Shown here: positions 1-8,353 of the stretch, one piece after another
Numbering within the stretch: the first letter of the stretch is position 1
Layout of the letters: the number at the start of each line of letters is the position of its first letter
Source: DASRHT01 sp035293765
GTDB taxonomy: Bacteria; Chloroflexota; Ktedonobacteria; Ktedonobacterales; Ktedonobacteraceae
NCBI GenBank assembly: GCA_035293765.1
Contig: DATGMF010000065.1
Coordinates: forward strand, 1 to 64,000
Direction of reading: 5' to 3'
DNA: 64,000 bases
Notes under the pieces: generated by a model
Databases searched by the model: none
What the model saw: the letters and a program-made list of their open reading frames with translations, nothing else
What the model was told of the DNA's origin: nothing
Position numbers and translations under genes: made by a program

Positions 1-240
1 GTTGCTCGTCTGCTTGAACAGGTCGTTCAGGCATTGCATCAACCGGTACGCCTCAGTCGCATCTAAGCACAGCACGTATGCCGGCTCTGCCTGTCCTTGT
101 GCGGCCCGCATCAGTTCAATGCTCTGATCGCTGTTGAGCAAGAGATGGTGCGCACCTAAATCGATGGCTTGCGGCAAGGTGTACTGGCCCTCATCCATTG
201 GGAGCGCGCTGCTCGCCGTGTGCCTGACGGTGATACTCAT
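1..240 (-). CDS. Hypothetical protein, 3' part cut by window edge
   Basis: A leftward reading frame opens with ATG at 240 and runs 80 codons without a stop to the window edge, so the C terminus is missing. I do not recognise a family. The visible part is soluble, with no membrane segment or signal peptide. Its start codon overlaps the stop of the upstream gene in an ATGA arrangement (240-237), which implies translational coupling and membership of the five-gene leftward run that begins at 1858. Function is unknown. Confidence 0.55.
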   Translation of the reverse strand, partial: MSITVRHTASSALPMDEGQYTLPQAIDLGAHHLLLNSDQSIELMRAAQGQAEPAYVLCLDATEAYRLMQCLNDLFKQTSN

Positions 241-566
241 GACGATCTGCCCTCCTGCTGCATCACTTGTAGGCGGGGGTCAACCAGCGCACTCCATCGC
301 TTCTGCCGGCGTACATGCGTCGGGCACCGTTCATGCAACCGCTTGACTTTGGCTCGAAACTGCTGCGGTTCCAGGTAAGAGGGCACGCCACGCCCTTCAA
401 GCCATGCCTCAAAGACGCCGGATGCCTCGCCAGGACTGGCAAACGGTGGCTTCTGGCGAAAGGTCTGCACCCGCCTATAGGCAAGGCCCTGCGCATCCCG
501 TGGCTGACAGTACTTGACCGGAAAGCCGTCTTGCTCAACGAGTACCGTGTAAAAGGTGAGAGCCAT
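237..566 (-). CDS. Hypothetical protein, 109 aa
   Basis: A small soluble, basic protein of unknown family. I chose ATG 566 because a GGAG ribosome site lies about nine bases upstream; a GTG two codons earlier (572) would sit too close to that site. The gene overlaps the end of its upstream neighbour by about 30 bases and the start of its downstream neighbour by four, so it looks like part of a translationally coupled operon. No motif or catalytic residue is recognisable. Confidence 0.55.
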   Translation of the reverse strand: MALTFYTVLVEQDGFPVKYCQPRDAQGLAYRRVQTFRQKPPFASPGEASGVFEAWLEGRGVPSYLEPQQFRAKVKRLHERCPTHVRRQKRWSALVDPRLQVMQQEGRSS

Positions 567-894
567 GATCACCTGCTCCTTTCTGCTCGTCCGTCGGCAT
601 GGGTTCCGCTTGCTCCTGTTCCTGCTTGTGCTCTAGTAATGCCGCCATCCATCCGACGACGTAGCCGGCATTCTCGCGATTGGGCGCGTGCGCGTTCATG
701 AGGTTGGTGATCAGGAAGGTGTAGAGCGTGTGATCGGTAAAGGTGCGTTTGGTCCACCAACGAGTAAAGTGTGCATAGCCGTGTTGGTAGCCGTGTTGAA
801 ACTGTCGATCCGTCACACTGATGGCGGTGTGGCCCACCTGGAAGTACGCTGGTGACAGTTCTTGCAGGGCATCACGCTGGTTCGTATTATCCAT
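535..894 (-). CDS. Hypothetical protein, 119 aa
   Basis: A soluble protein of unknown family, rich in His, Gln, Trp and Tyr in its first half and with a charged, glutamate- and glutamine-rich tail. The start at ATG 894 is well supported by an AGGAGG site five bases upstream. An earlier in-frame ATG at 930 lacks such a site. The start lies eight bases inside the preceding membrane-protein gene, again indicating coupling within the leftward operon. No function can be assigned. Confidence 0.6.
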   Translation of the reverse strand: MDNTNQRDALQELSPAYFQVGHTAISVTDRQFQHGYQHGYAHFTRWWTKRTFTDHTLYTFLITNLMNAHAPNRENAGYVVGWMAALLEHKQEQEQAEPMPTDEQKGAGDHGSHLLHGTR

Positions 895-1159
895 AGTAGC
901 CTCCTTGCTGCTTCTGCTTGCGTACTGCACAACGCATCACTTTCCTGGTTGGTGCCGTGTGAAACGGGATACGGTGTTTGCGCCTGGGCCATTGCCCGTT
1001 GAGGTAACACGAGAGCGCGACCGCGCCGGCTAAAAACACGAGGAGCAGGGCCATACCGAGCAGCGGCGGAAAGGCTTTTGCCGCCATCAGACAGAGCAGC
1101 ACCCCGTTGAGGGAGAGCGCGGTGAGATTGGCGTAGACGAGCGGCTTGCTGACTTTCAT
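887..1159 (-). CDS. Small membrane protein, 90 aa
   Basis: Two hydrophobic helices, roughly residues 8-30 and 32-53, are followed by a basic, presumably cytoplasmic tail. A GGGAGG ribosome site stands seven bases before ATG 1159, and the site itself overlaps the stop codon region of the upstream gene (TAG at 1165-1163). The tight spacing puts it in the same operon as its neighbours. The family is not recognised; small two-helix proteins of this kind are common accessory subunits of mobile-element and secretion loci, but nothing here proves that. Confidence 0.6.
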   Translation of the reverse strand: MKVSKPLVYANLTALSLNGVLLCLMAAKAFPPLLGMALLLVFLAGAVALSCYLNGQWPRRKHRIPFHTAPTRKVMRCAVRKQKQQGGYYG

Positions 1160-1162
1160 GTG

Positions 1163-1858
1163 CTAGCCTCCCTGTCCCTGGAACGTCTTGCCCGCATTGA
1201 ACAAGACCGCTTGCAACGCCGTGCCTTCGATCTTGATGAGAAGGTCCGGCTTGCCATCGCCGTTGAGATCCTGCACGCCCAGCGTCAGCACCGGCGGGGT
1301 CGGCAGGTCACGGAACCCACTCAGGACGTACACCCGATTATCTTGCGGGTGGCTGACTAAGATCTCGATGACTACGATATGCCCATGATAGTAACTGGCG
1401 ATCAAGTGGCTGGTGCCGCCGTGACCCACATCGGCATCCAGTTGCGACAGGCGCGCATCGCCATAGTGCCATTGGTCAGCGGTCGCGGTGACAAAGGGGA
1501 CCACCACCTGCTGACCCACGAGGAACAGCACGAGGCAGAGCGCCATCCCAACCAGGAAACTGCCCCACGGATGCTGCTGGAGCAGAAACGGCGGCGTTGG
1601 GGCAGGCGTTGCCGGGGGCTGGTCTTCCGTCCGGCGCACCCGCTGGCAGGAGTGGGACGGGGGCTGCTGGTCGGGGAGCGCCTGGGAGACGCGCGGGCGG
1701 CTCTGGCGTGGGGGAACGGGCGAGCGGCCTGTAGGCGGGATGAACCGGAACGGTTGGGTCGGAAACTCAGGCAGCACACCGTCTTCGCCCTCGTCGAGGT
1801 GGTTGTCGAGCGGGGCATCATCGTCGGGCAGGGCAGGTCGTTTGGTTTGTTGCATCAT
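1163..1858 (-). CDS. Membrane-anchored protein with a VCBS/FG-GAP-like motif
   Basis: This 231-residue protein has a proline-rich cytoplasmic N-terminal third, one hydrophobic segment at about residues 99-121 (FLVGMALCLVLFLVGQQVVV), and an extracellular domain. Near residue 205 the extracellular part carries a calcium-loop motif, DLNGDGKPDLL, typical of VCBS/FG-GAP and EF-hand-like repeats. The start at ATG 1858 has AGGA seven bases upstream. It is the first gene of the leftward operon that continues to the window edge. A surface or envelope role is an inference from topology; the actual function is unknown. Confidence 0.6.
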   Translation of the reverse strand: MMQQTKRPALPDDDAPLDNHLDEGEDGVLPEFPTQPFRFIPPTGRSPVPPRQSRPRVSQALPDQQPPSHSCQRVRRTEDQPPATPAPTPPFLLQQHPWGSFLVGMALCLVLFLVGQQVVVPFVTATADQWHYGDARLSQLDADVGHGGTSHLIASYYHGHIVVIEILVSHPQDNRVYVLSGFRDLPTPPVLTLGVQDLNGDGKPDLLIKIEGTALQAVLFNAGKTFQGQGG

Positions 1859-1952
1859 AGCACATCCTGCTTTCTTGCTTGACGAACGGCCCTCCCGTCG
1901 CTATCATGCGACGTGGAGAGGCTAGAGGTTGTTGAAGCTGGTTAGTCTCTCT

Positions 1953-1980
1953 ATGTACCTACGTTCACGCGTAGGTACAT
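1953..1980. repeat. Perfect 11-bp inverted repeat, operator-like
   Basis: The arms ATGTACCTACG and CGTAGGTACAT are exact reverse complements separated by a six-base loop (TTCACG). The site lies in the divergent region between the leftward operon starting at 1858 and the rightward regulator at 2154. A direct repeat, TCATATG, occurs twice at 1997-2011 nearby. Position and symmetry fit an operator for a dimeric regulator. A short T run follows on the + strand, so a weak terminator is the alternative. Confidence 0.45.
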
Positions 1981-2088
1981 TTTGTCTACACAGAACTCAT
2001 ATGTTCATATGCTTTTAAACAGATTACATTATTGTAGATGGAAAGTCAAGTACTTTTATCTGCTTATATGGGTTTACACAAATTTCTG

Positions 2089-2117
2089 TTGACGAAACGT
2101 TTTTCAGACGTTACAAT
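2089..2117 (+). promoter_or_regulatory. Sigma70-type promoter of the HTH/TetR gene
   Basis: TTGACG at 2089-2094 and TACAAT at 2112-2117 are separated by 17 bases, a near-consensus vegetative promoter. It lies 36 bases before the ATG at 2154. The surrounding TGAC-GAA-ACGT and ACGT-TACAAT-GTCA halves are partly symmetrical around the core, so it could also be an autoregulatory operator. Confidence 0.6.
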
Positions 2118-2153
2118 GTCAAAAACTACGAGATGAAGTGAGGAATAAAAAGG

Positions 2154-2345
2154 ATGCAGCAGGAGGAGCCCCTTACCGTTGAGGAAGTTGCCAAACAATT
2201 GAGGGTGAGCCCAGAGACAGTTCGCGCCTGGATAAGGGCAGGAGAATTGGAAGCGATAGACGTTGGAAAATATCTTATCTACCCCGCTGATCTCGAAGAC
2301 TTCAAAAAGCGCCGAAGAACAGGAAAAAAACGGAAAACAGACTGA
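2154..2345 (+). CDS. Excisionase/MerR-type HTH protein, 63 aa, possibly N-terminal half of a frameshifted regulator
   Basis: The 63-residue product is a classic excisionase-type helix-turn-helix: LTVEEVAKQLRVSPETVRAW, then RAGELEAI and a YLIYPADLEDF wing. A basic tail follows. GAGG lies nine bases before ATG 2154 and a strong promoter lies upstream. The frame ends at TGA 2343, immediately after a seven-A run (2324-2330) and inside the overlapping TetR frame. The basic RRRTGKKRKT tail resembles the arginine-rich lead-in of a TetR N terminus, so this ORF and the next may be one gene broken by a single-base shift or joined by slippage. As it stands it could act alone as a small DNA-binding protein. 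Confidence 0.6.
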   Translation: MQQEEPLTVEEVAKQLRVSPETVRAWIRAGELEAIDVGKYLIYPADLEDFKKRRRTGKKRKTD

Positions 2346-2955
2346 TGCGCTCATGGCATTGCTGGCCGAGCGGGATTTTGAGAAGATCAGCGTAAAAGAT
2401 ATCTGCGAGCAGGCGATGGTGCATCGCACGACCTTCTACAAACATTACGAGGACAAGCATGATCTATTGCTGCGTGGCATGAAAGAGATGCATGATTCGC
2501 TGGCGGGCCAGACCGGTTTACCTAAGGTAACCTCGCTGGATGAGAGCCTTCCGCAGTATTTTGTGCGTGTATTTGTGCATATATCCAGGAATCAACACGT
2601 TTACCGGTTGCTGCTCTGTGGTACCGGGACAAGTTCGTTTCAAACCCTGATGCGCACCTATCTGGCGGAGGGTTGCGAAGCCCGATTGCGGCGGAGCCAG
2701 CGGCAAGAAGGTTTGCATTTCTCGGTTCCGCTTCCCATCCTGGCTCAGTTTTATGCCGGCGCGCTAATCGGCATCACCACCTGGTGGCTGGAAAACGACC
2801 TGCCATTGACCCCGCAAGAGATGGCGCATGCTCTGATGCTCCTCCTGGCCGATGGCTATCATGCAGCTATCGATACCCCTCCTGGAGAGAGGAAACGCGA
2901 GAAGAGCGCGCTGACCTTCTCGCATGTTGCCAACCCGGGAGGCAATGGGGATTAG
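2263..2955 (+). CDS. TetR/AcrR-family transcriptional regulator
   Basis: The TetR-type HTH is clear: DFEKISVKDICEQAMVHRTT followed by FYKHYEDKHDLL at about residues 38-70. A helical ligand/dimerisation domain follows, ending with a variable basic tail. The only in-frame start covering helix 1 is TTG 2263, which has a poor ribosome site and lies inside the preceding ORF. The first 28 or so residues look unlike a TetR N terminus and probably are not native. This supports translation by frameshift from the 2154 start, giving an HTH-TetR fusion. Such regulators usually repress a nearby operon; the leftward unknown operon across 1860-2090 is a candidate target. Confidence 0.75.
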   Translation: MENILSTPLISKTSKSAEEQEKNGKQTDALMALLAERDFEKISVKDICEQAMVHRTTFYKHYEDKHDLLLRGMKEMHDSLAGQTGLPKVTSLDESLPQYFVRVFVHISRNQHVYRLLLCGTGTSSFQTLMRTYLAEGCEARLRRSQRQEGLHFSVPLPILAQFYAGALIGITTWWLENDLPLTPQEMAHALMLLLADGYHAAIDTPPGERKREKSALTFSHVANPGGNGD

Positions 2956-3026
2956 CCTGTCAGTTGTCCAGAACTGCCAGTCTGCGTGCCGATACACATA
3001 AGGAGTTCTCCTGAAGAGAGCTTTTT

Positions 3027-3341
3027 TTAATCACAACGGCGAATAAGAATGCTTCCATCACCGTTTAGCTCAACGAGCTTTGTGAGAGTATGACGCTGAT
3101 TAGCGAAGAAAATGCATGTACTGATTTTAACAGGATCGCCATCGCCTATTTTGCCTTTTGCCATGATTTTAATCGGCTTGAGGTCAGAAGGCTTGATATT
3201 GGCAGCCGCAGCGCTGGCAAGAACCTGAGAGCCTCCTCCGATAAAGATCACGAGCAAGGCCAGTGTGACAATATGTATTTTCCAGGCGTTACCGCTGCGT
3301 AAAACAACACGAACTTTAGTCAACATTGCTAATTCATCCAT
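3027..3341 (-). CDS. Small exported/anchored hypothetical protein
   Basis: A 104-residue protein with one N-terminal hydrophobic segment (about residues 23-43) and a short extracytoplasmic domain of about 60 residues containing one cysteine near the middle and one next to the end (RRCD). I do not recognise the family. Its ATG overlaps the 3' end of the upstream membrane-protein gene, and an alternative ATG at 3326 would shorten the N terminus by five residues. It is the last gene of the leftward kinase cluster, so a cell-envelope sensing role is possible but unproven. Confidence 0.5.
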   Translation of the reverse strand: MDELAMLTKVRVVLRSGNAWKIHIVTLALLVIFIGGGSQVLASAAAANIKPSDLKPIKIMAKGKIGDGDPVKISTCIFFANQRHTLTKLVELNGDGSILIRRCD

Positions 3342-3793
3342 TCGCCGGGTGAGCTGTTGCGGACCCGGACGCCCCCATCCCGATCTTTAATGACCTGCTT
3401 ATCTTCCGCGATCCGCCTGGGCAGTTCTGATAGATTGATGCGGTGCCAGTAGGCTGCTGGAAATAGCCCGATGCCGAACGCCAGGGCAGCACCAATTTCC
3501 GCGCGATTCACCGGCAAGCCAGGAGGCAGGTGGTAGGGAACGGCGGAGATAACGCCGATGGCGAGTAAGAACGCGAAAATAAAGATGATCAGCTCAACGC
3601 TACCTGCGGCATAATAGGATACAACTTCCTTTATGTCTCTTTTGCGATAAATGATAGCAAGCACCACATTCAGCAAGCACAGAAACCCGGTGATCCATAG
3701 TGTAAGGGCAACCATACTCATCAAATTCACCGTAACCGCCATCAATTGAGTCACAACCAGCGTGACCGAGATTAGAGCAATGAAACTTAACAA
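3329..3793 (-). CDS. Multi-pass membrane protein, unknown family
   Basis: A 154-residue protein with about four hydrophobic helices (roughly residues 1-24, 27-49, 63-86 and 100-115) and a charged C-terminal tail. The start is TTG 3793: a perfect GGAGG lies seven bases upstream and no ATG fits. It sits 53 bases downstream of the second Ser/Thr kinase on the same strand and overlaps the following small gene, so all four genes probably form one transcription unit. No specific function is recognisable. Confidence 0.6.
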   Translation of the reverse strand: MLSFIALISVTLVVTQLMAVTVNLMSMVALTLWITGFLCLLNVVLAIIYRKRDIKEVVSYYAAGSVELIIFIFAFLLAIGVISAVPYHLPPGLPVNRAEIGAALAFGIGLFPAAYWHRINLSELPRRIAEDKQVIKDRDGGVRVRNSSPGEWMN

Positions 3794-3846
3794 AAGATAC
3801 CTCCACCCGGAATAGCAGCCCTGGGTCAGGGCTAATCGTTGTTTGC

Positions 3847-6066
3847 CTAGTTATATGTCAAAAGCAGATTGGAGAAGGCTACTTCAGTGCCACTGAGATT
3901 CACGAACAAGCCTATCTGTCCGTCCGCCAGCGCGTTATCCTGAGTAGTCCCAACCTGTTTGCCATTGACTATAAACGTAAATTTGTCTTTATTCATGAGT
4001 ACTTCAAACGTGTTTTTCCCATGTCCGGTATGATACTCGGGACCGAAAGTATGGCTCCAGAGCATCGTATACGGGTTGACATTGGGACCAAAGCTATCAT
4101 CGAATTTACGAAATTCGTATTCGCCATTTTTCAGGTTGATCACATCGAAACTATAGAAGGTTGTGACCATTTTTCCATTTTTCTGCACAGAATTATAACG
4201 CATAACCATACCGAATTTGTTATAAATAGACTGATCGTCGCCATTGACCTCCTGAATAGTCACTGTATAGGCCAGCGGACTGGAAAATGTCTCGTCCGGC
4301 AGGAGCGCAATGCTAGAATGCGTATTATCATTGGGGGCGATGTGGTAGGCGCCATCTTTGAAGACAAACACCGGATTTTTGCCGGTAGAGACGGGCCAGT
4401 TATGCATATTTTCGTTAAGCCCATCCACAAGAATGGTATTGGCGTTTGCCGTGGCCTGAGCCGCCAATGTGGCCGTTGCAGCCACATTGGGAGTTGAGGC
4501 GGGCTTGAGGGCATTCTTCGCCGCCTGATCGGAGGCAATATGGGCCAGCCAGAACAGGCTTGAGCCTGAGAGCAGTACCAGCGCGGCAGCAATAAGCAGC
4601 AGGCGCCGCATATTTTTTCTGATATAAGTGGTTAGCCCCGCGAACTTCTCTGCGTAGGGCAAGGGTCGATCCTCTGGCTCTAATACCGGTAACATGCCGG
4701 TTCTATAAAGGCCAGGCTGTCCGGCAACAGGAACCTTTACAACTTTTACCGGCTGCGAGAGTTTCATTGTGCTGGTGGGTCTTTCAACGCCGGGTGGCAT
4801 CAGCGCCCCGGTGACGCCTGGGGATGCCATGTAGATGCCACTGGCGCCCAGGCCGAGGGTTCCGGTGGGAGTCGTGGGTACCAGGGCGGGAACCTGGTTG
4901 AAGTAGCCCGTTCCGGTTGTCGCCTGTTCATTCGTTGGTGAGGGCCACGCCGGCACAGGAGGAGGCATATAAAGACTTGTACTGGTCACAGGCGTTGCTG
5001 GGGCAGGTTGCGGGAATGCGTTCGTTGCCGGTGGCGTGACCGGTACCTTTTGTGTTGTATCATTGCTTGATGAAAGCTCTGTGTCGCTGCCATTACGCCA
5101 CACCGGATCGAAAAGGCTGCGGTGCAGGCGTGGTCGTTCAAGCATAGTTTTGCCTGTAGCTGATGACGAGGGAAATACAAGGCCCGAGCGCGCATCCGCT
5201 TGCACGCCCGTCGTCGCCAGTGCCTGGCGAAACGCCAGGGCCAGTTCCTGCGCACTAGTATAGCGGTCGTAAGGATTCTTCGCCAGGGCGCGCAGTATCA
5301 CCTGCTCGGCAGCTACGGGAAGATCGGGGCGAGACGAGCGCGGGGATGGAGGAGTGGCATGGACATGCTGCATAGCTACTTGCATTGCCATGTCGGCCCT
5401 AAACGGGACCGTTCCCGTCACCATCTGGTAGAGAATAACGCCCAGCGAATACAGGTCGGCCCGAGCGTCCAGCGAAGCGCCTAGCACCTGCTCAGGAGCT
5501 ATATAATCTGGCGTTCCCACTAATCCGCCCAGATTGGTAATATGGCTCTGCGTTGACTGACCTTCGGAGATAATTTTGACCAGTCCAAAATCGGTCAGGA
5601 CCAGGTTGCCTTCGCTGGTTTTCATCATATTGGCCGGTTTAATGTCCCGGTGGATAATGCCGCGTCCATGCGCCACTCCAAGAGCCGCCGCCATTTGCTC
5701 CAGATAAGCAGCGGCTTGTGGCAGCGGCAGCGGGCCATTGCGCTCCAGTTCATCGCGCAATGTGCCGCCGTCGAGGTAGGGCATTACCAGATAGGGCAGC
5801 CCGTTCTGCTCTCCATACTCATAAACAGGAATAATGTTGGGATGGACCAGCGCCGCGGTAACAACAGTCTCGCGGCGAAAACTCTCTAAAAATGCTGCTT
5901 GTTGATGAGGCGCGAGCGGCACCACGGGCAACAATACCTTAACAGCCACCTGCCTGGCAGGGTGAGATTGCTGGGCAAGAAATACTGCGCCCATTCCCCC
6001 CTGTCCAATCAGCTTTTGCAGCTTGCAGGTACCCAGAATTGTGCCAATCAATGCTTCCGCGTTCAT
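3847..6066 (-). CDS. Membrane Ser/Thr protein kinase with extracellular LamG-like domain
   Basis: The protein is 739 residues from ATG 6066. The N-terminal kinase domain (about 10-270) has the glycine loop GQGGMGAVF, catalytic lysine in VAVKVLL, HRDIKPAN with Asp about 141, DFG with Asp about 159, and APEQ. A proline/threonine-rich cytoplasmic linker of about 200 residues leads to one membrane helix near residues 485-510. The outer part of about 190 residues is a beta-rich domain resembling a concanavalin/LamG-type or DUF1080 fold (for example GKNTFEVLMNKDKFTFIVNG). It therefore looks like a receptor kinase sensing an extracellular glycan or ligand. It lies 37 bases after a close paralogue and is clearly a tandem duplicate. 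The substrate is unknown. Confidence 0.85.
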   Translation of the reverse strand: MNAEALIGTILGTCKLQKLIGQGGMGAVFLAQQSHPARQVAVKVLLPVVPLAPHQQAAFLESFRRETVVTAALVHPNIIPVYEYGEQNGLPYLVMPYLDGGTLRDELERNGPLPLPQAAAYLEQMAAALGVAHGRGIIHRDIKPANMMKTSEGNLVLTDFGLVKIISEGQSTQSHITNLGGLVGTPDYIAPEQVLGASLDARADLYSLGVILYQMVTGTVPFRADMAMQVAMQHVHATPPSPRSSRPDLPVAAEQVILRALAKNPYDRYTSAQELALAFRQALATTGVQADARSGLVFPSSSATGKTMLERPRLHRSLFDPVWRNGSDTELSSSNDTTQKVPVTPPATNAFPQPAPATPVTSTSLYMPPPVPAWPSPTNEQATTGTGYFNQVPALVPTTPTGTLGLGASGIYMASPGVTGALMPPGVERPTSTMKLSQPVKVVKVPVAGQPGLYRTGMLPVLEPEDRPLPYAEKFAGLTTYIRKNMRRLLLIAAALVLLSGSSLFWLAHIASDQAAKNALKPASTPNVAATATLAAQATANANTILVDGLNENMHNWPVSTGKNPVFVFKDGAYHIAPNDNTHSSIALLPDETFSSPLAYTVTIQEVNGDDQSIYNKFGMVMRYNSVQKNGKMVTTFYSFDVINLKNGEYEFRKFDDSFGPNVNPYTMLWSHTFGPEYHTGHGKNTFEVLMNKDKFTFIVNGKQVGTTQDNALADGQIGLFVNLSGTEVAFSNLLLTYN

Positions 6067-6103
6067 CAATACTTTTACCTCAGGTTAATAGCCTGTAGCC
6101 AGT

Positions 6104-8353
6104 TTAATTATGGGTCAGCAACAGGTTGCTGAAAGCGACCTCAGTGCCATCCAGGTTCACAATCATGCCGATGGTTCCATTCTGGAAAGATCCATCGTTG
6201 ACGGTTTTGTCCAGCTTTTTACCGTTAACGATAATATTGAAGGTGTTACCATTCATGATCACTTTAATGGTGTTAACGCCGTGCCCTTGATGGAATTCGT
6301 TGCCGAACGGCGCGTGCCAGAGAGATGTCCAGGGGCTGGCGCCATTGGCCCTGTTGGTATCGTCGTACTTCCAGAACTGATACTCGCCACCCTTCATATT
6401 AACGATTTCAAAGCTGTAGAAGGTCGAGATATTGGTCCCATTCTTCATTTGCTGGTTAAAACGGAACACCATGCCAAAGGAATTATTGGCGGAATTGTCG
6501 TCGCCGTTTATTTCCTGCATAGTGAGCGTATAGGCAAGGGTTGGTCCAAACGAGGTTGTCGTCAGGATCGCCGCTCGCCCGCTGCCGCCGCGATCTGTGA
6601 TGTGATAGGCGCCATTCTTAAACGCGTACACATCCGGGGGAGTTTCCAACCAGTTGTGAATATTGCGATCCAGCGGATCGGCCAGGATGAGATTGTCATG
6701 TGCGGCCTGGGTCGCCTGTGCCATCGCGGTCGCCTGCACGTTCGGAGTGCCCACCGGAGTATGACGTGTAACGGGGGTGGGAGCAGCCGGATGGGGACGC
6801 GTGAGCCAATAGGTCCCGACGGCGGAGAAAATCACCAGGATGGCCGCGACGAACAGGCCAACGGTCTTTACCCACGGCCTGAGCTTTCTTCGCTCTTCCT
6901 CTCCTGCTTGTTGAGTTTCCGGCGCCACAGGTAATATTCCTGTCAGGTAGCGACCAGGCTGACCCGCGACAGGCACCTTCACAACTTTGACCGGACCTGT
7001 GAGCTTGACGGTATTTCCTGAGCCAGGTTGACCGGGGACGGTCAGGGCTCCGGTATTGGTCTTCAATGGCTGTCCTGTTCCCATTGTCGTTGTTGGGAAC
7101 TGCTGGGTACTTGTAGGGGGAGCCGCAAAGGCGTTCGCAGGCGGCGTGGTTAATGCGCTGCCTGGAGCCGGTATAGCGGGCGGGAATGCTGTCCCCGTGC
7201 CAAGCTGAGGGAGAGCTCCGGTGCCTGTCCCGACCTGGGGAAACTTCCCGGTACGAGACAGCAGGCCGCCACCCATAGTCGAGCCGCCGCCATTGTTTGG
7301 CAGCCCGCCGGTGACTGATGGGAACATACCGGTTCTACTGAGCAGACCGCCACCAGCTTTAGCGGCTGGTCTGGCTGCCGACATTGTGCCTGTTTGCCAT
7401 GCTGGCTCCGCTGTGCGACTGGTACCGAAAAGCGTCCCATTCGCTCCGTTCATGGCGGGCATTGCCCCGGTCATACCGGTGTTCAGGGGAATGCCTGTGC
7501 CTATCAGGGACATACGGAGGGCGTCCGCCATCTCCTGGGCGCTGGCGTAGCGATCACCAGGACGTTTAGCCAGCGCGCGCAGTATCACCTGTTCAGCCGC
7601 GATGGGCAGGTCTCGACGCAACATCTGAGGAGAAGGAGGGGGAATTTGTAAGTGCTGAGCCGCGATCTGCATCGGCGTCTCCCCCTGGAACGGCGTTGTG
7701 CCTGTAACCATCTGATAGAGAATGACGCCGAGGGAGTAGAGATCTGCCCGCGCATCCACCTCTTCGCCGATAACCTGTTCTGGTGCCATATAATCCGGTG
7801 TGCCCACGGGCGCCCCTACCCCGGTAAGACGCATCTGCGGCATCCGTCCTTCGGCTACGATCTTCACCAGTCCAAAATCTGTCAGTAGTAAACGTTTTTC
7901 CGGGGTCATCAAAATGTTCGCCGGCTTTATATCGCGGTGAATCACGCCGCGTTCGTGAGCGCAGTCAAGAGCTGCCGCCATCTGGTCCAGGTAGTTGACT
8001 ACTTTTGCCAGAGGAAGCATTCCCTCGCGCTCCAACTCATCGCGCAATGTGCCACCGCTCACGTAAGGCATCACCAGGTAGGCCAGTCCGTCGCGCTCTC
8101 CATATTCGTATACTGGCATAATATTGGGATGTTCCAGTGATGCTGCCGCGTCTGTTTCGCGTCGGAACCGCTCCAGGAACGCTGTTAGCTGATTAGGACT
8201 CAGGGGTGTCATCGGTAAAAGCACCTTGACAGCGACCTGACGCCGGGGCCGGGATTGCTGGGCCAGGAAGACTGCCCCCATCCCCCCCTGTCCTACCAGC
8301 TTCTGCAACGTACAGGTACCCAACACTGTTCCTATCAATGCTTCTGCGTTCAT
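6104..8353 (-). CDS. Membrane Ser/Thr protein kinase with extracellular LamG-like domain (paralogue)
   Basis: This 749-residue protein shares the whole architecture of its downstream neighbour: kinase domain with GQGGMG at 21-26, Lys43, HRD Asp141, DFG Asp159 and APEQ, then a long Gly/Thr/Pro-rich linker, a membrane helix near 488-512, and an outer beta-rich domain of about 190 residues. The linker contains internal repeats of the type LLSRTG(M/K)FP. All kinase catalytic motifs are intact, so it should be active. GAGGGG lies about 11 bases before ATG 8353. As first gene of the cluster it is probably expressed from a promoter in 8354-8450. The extracellular ligand is unknown. Confidence 0.85.
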   Translation of the reverse strand: MNAEALIGTVLGTCTLQKLVGQGGMGAVFLAQQSRPRRQVAVKVLLPMTPLSPNQLTAFLERFRRETDAAASLEHPNIMPVYEYGERDGLAYLVMPYVSGGTLRDELEREGMLPLAKVVNYLDQMAAALDCAHERGVIHRDIKPANILMTPEKRLLLTDFGLVKIVAEGRMPQMRLTGVGAPVGTPDYMAPEQVIGEEVDARADLYSLGVILYQMVTGTTPFQGETPMQIAAQHLQIPPPSPQMLRRDLPIAAEQVILRALAKRPGDRYASAQEMADALRMSLIGTGIPLNTGMTGAMPAMNGANGTLFGTSRTAEPAWQTGTMSAARPAAKAGGGLLSRTGMFPSVTGGLPNNGGGSTMGGGLLSRTGKFPQVGTGTGALPQLGTGTAFPPAIPAPGSALTTPPANAFAAPPTSTQQFPTTTMGTGQPLKTNTGALTVPGQPGSGNTVKLTGPVKVVKVPVAGQPGRYLTGILPVAPETQQAGEEERRKLRPWVKTVGLFVAAILVIFSAVGTYWLTRPHPAAPTPVTRHTPVGTPNVQATAMAQATQAAHDNLILADPLDRNIHNWLETPPDVYAFKNGAYHITDRGGSGRAAILTTTSFGPTLAYTLTMQEINGDDNSANNSFGMVFRFNQQMKNGTNISTFYSFEIVNMKGGEYQFWKYDDTNRANGASPWTSLWHAPFGNEFHQGHGVNTIKVIMNGNTFNIIVNGKKLDKTVNDGSFQNGTIGMIVNLDGTEVAFSNLLLTHN

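Noticed and set aside
6110..6934. Open frame of 274 codons on the plus strand
   Set aside because: It is antisense to the kinase ectodomain at 6104-8353 and shows no protein-like pattern.
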